Part shown: piece by piece, positions 55,265-55,288 of the stretch
How the letters are laid out: the number at the start of each line of letters is the position of its first letter
Numbering within the stretch: position 1 is the first letter of the stretch
Source: Alphaproteobacteria bacterium
GTDB taxonomy: Bacteria > Pseudomonadota > Alphaproteobacteria > RF32 > CAG-239
DNA length: 55,288 bases
Assembly: GCA_015062435.1 (NCBI GenBank)
Contig: SUUR01000010.1
Span: forward strand, 1 to 55,288
Direction: 5' to 3'
Made by a program: the position numbers and the translations under genes
The notes under the pieces: generated by a model
What the model saw: only the letters and a program-made list of their open reading frames with translations
What the model was told of the DNA's origin: nothing
The model's database searches: none

Positions 55265-55288
55265 CTCTGTAAATGTCATTGTCTGACA
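55216..55288. repeat. 73-bp inverted repeat, right copy (pair of 99-171)
   Basis: The last 73 bases of the window are the exact reverse complement of 99-171. The repeat probably continues beyond the window edge. Open frames exist on both strands through the repeat, but none has a ribosome site or is kept in frame between the two copies. Confidence 0.93.

Noticed and set aside
55067-55279. 70-codon frame on the minus strand at the right edge, sharing its first 21 residues with a 34-codon frame at 108-212
   Set aside because: The shared residues simply reflect the 73-bp repeat. No ribosome site precedes either start, and the two frames diverge at once outside the repeat.

Overview
The window is a low-GC bacterial chromosome segment, almost fully coding, that reads as an alphaproteobacterium. 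Pointers are an F1 ATP synthase operon in the order atpH-A-G-D-C without F0 genes, adjacent priA and xerC, a dgt / SPOR / nagZ neighbourhood, a YdcH-type DUF465 protein ending in P-x-IIA, and an alphaproteobacterial-style family 4 uracil-DNA glycosylase. A phosphofructokinase and a pyruvoyl arginine decarboxylase with an antiporter suggest a fermentative, probably host- or gut-associated organism. The exact clade cannot be proved from the sequence alone. No rRNA, CRISPR, phage or recognisable transposase is present; the one RNA gene is tRNA-Leu(TAG).

Layout. 1-330: a structured, gene-free edge holding two palindromes, one copy of a 73-bp repeat and a promoter pointing off the window. 330-7356: ssb, an orphan periplasmic binding protein, an unknown 180-residue protein, uvrA, an unknown 501-residue protein and a DUF465 protein. 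7486-14618: phosphofructokinase, two small unknowns, an OprB-type porin, a three-gene operon (retropepsin-like lipoprotein, inactive-transglutaminase/7TM protein, ATP-grasp ligase) and a cyclophilin. 14657-19554: small membrane proteins, a soluble lytic transglycosylase behind two related secreted proteins, and a uracil-DNA glycosylase. 19690-28435: a TPR lipoprotein, clpX, clpP, a three-gene lipid/glycan glycosylation cassette, tig and tRNA-Leu. 28599-32137: a repeat-containing lipoprotein, then the arginine decarboxylase and its antiporter. 32186-37269: the F1 ATP synthase. 37348-43488: priA, xerC, rpmG, a PDZ-less S41 peptidase and xthA. 43510-48541: dgt, a SPOR protein, an M50 protease, nagZ and small proteins. 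48673-54912: TPR / DUF58 / MoxR / TPR genes and a UvrD/PcrA helicase. 54913-55288: a consensus promoter, a tiny membrane ORF and the second, inverted copy of the 73-bp repeat.

How the parts work together. DNA maintenance is heavily represented (ssb, uvrA, uvrD/pcrA, priA, xerC, xthA, udg, dgt). Protein quality control is tig-clpP-clpX plus a cyclophilin. Envelope turnover is served by the lytic transglycosylase, nagZ, the SPOR protein, the porin and the S41 and M50 proteases. The decarboxylase-antiporter pair would consume a cytoplasmic proton per arginine and export agmatine, like the chlamydial AaxB/AaxC system.

The most unusual signals are: (i) the inverted repeat at both window edges, each copy lying downstream of a near-consensus sigma70 promoter that points outward, with the same stem-loop preserved despite sequence divergence; (ii) an 11-nt perfect complement to the Shine-Dalgarno region of the arginine decarboxylase gene; (iii) a pair of secreted paralogues with four matching cysteines next to a lytic transglycosylase; and (iv) the retropepsin / 7TM / ATP-grasp operon.
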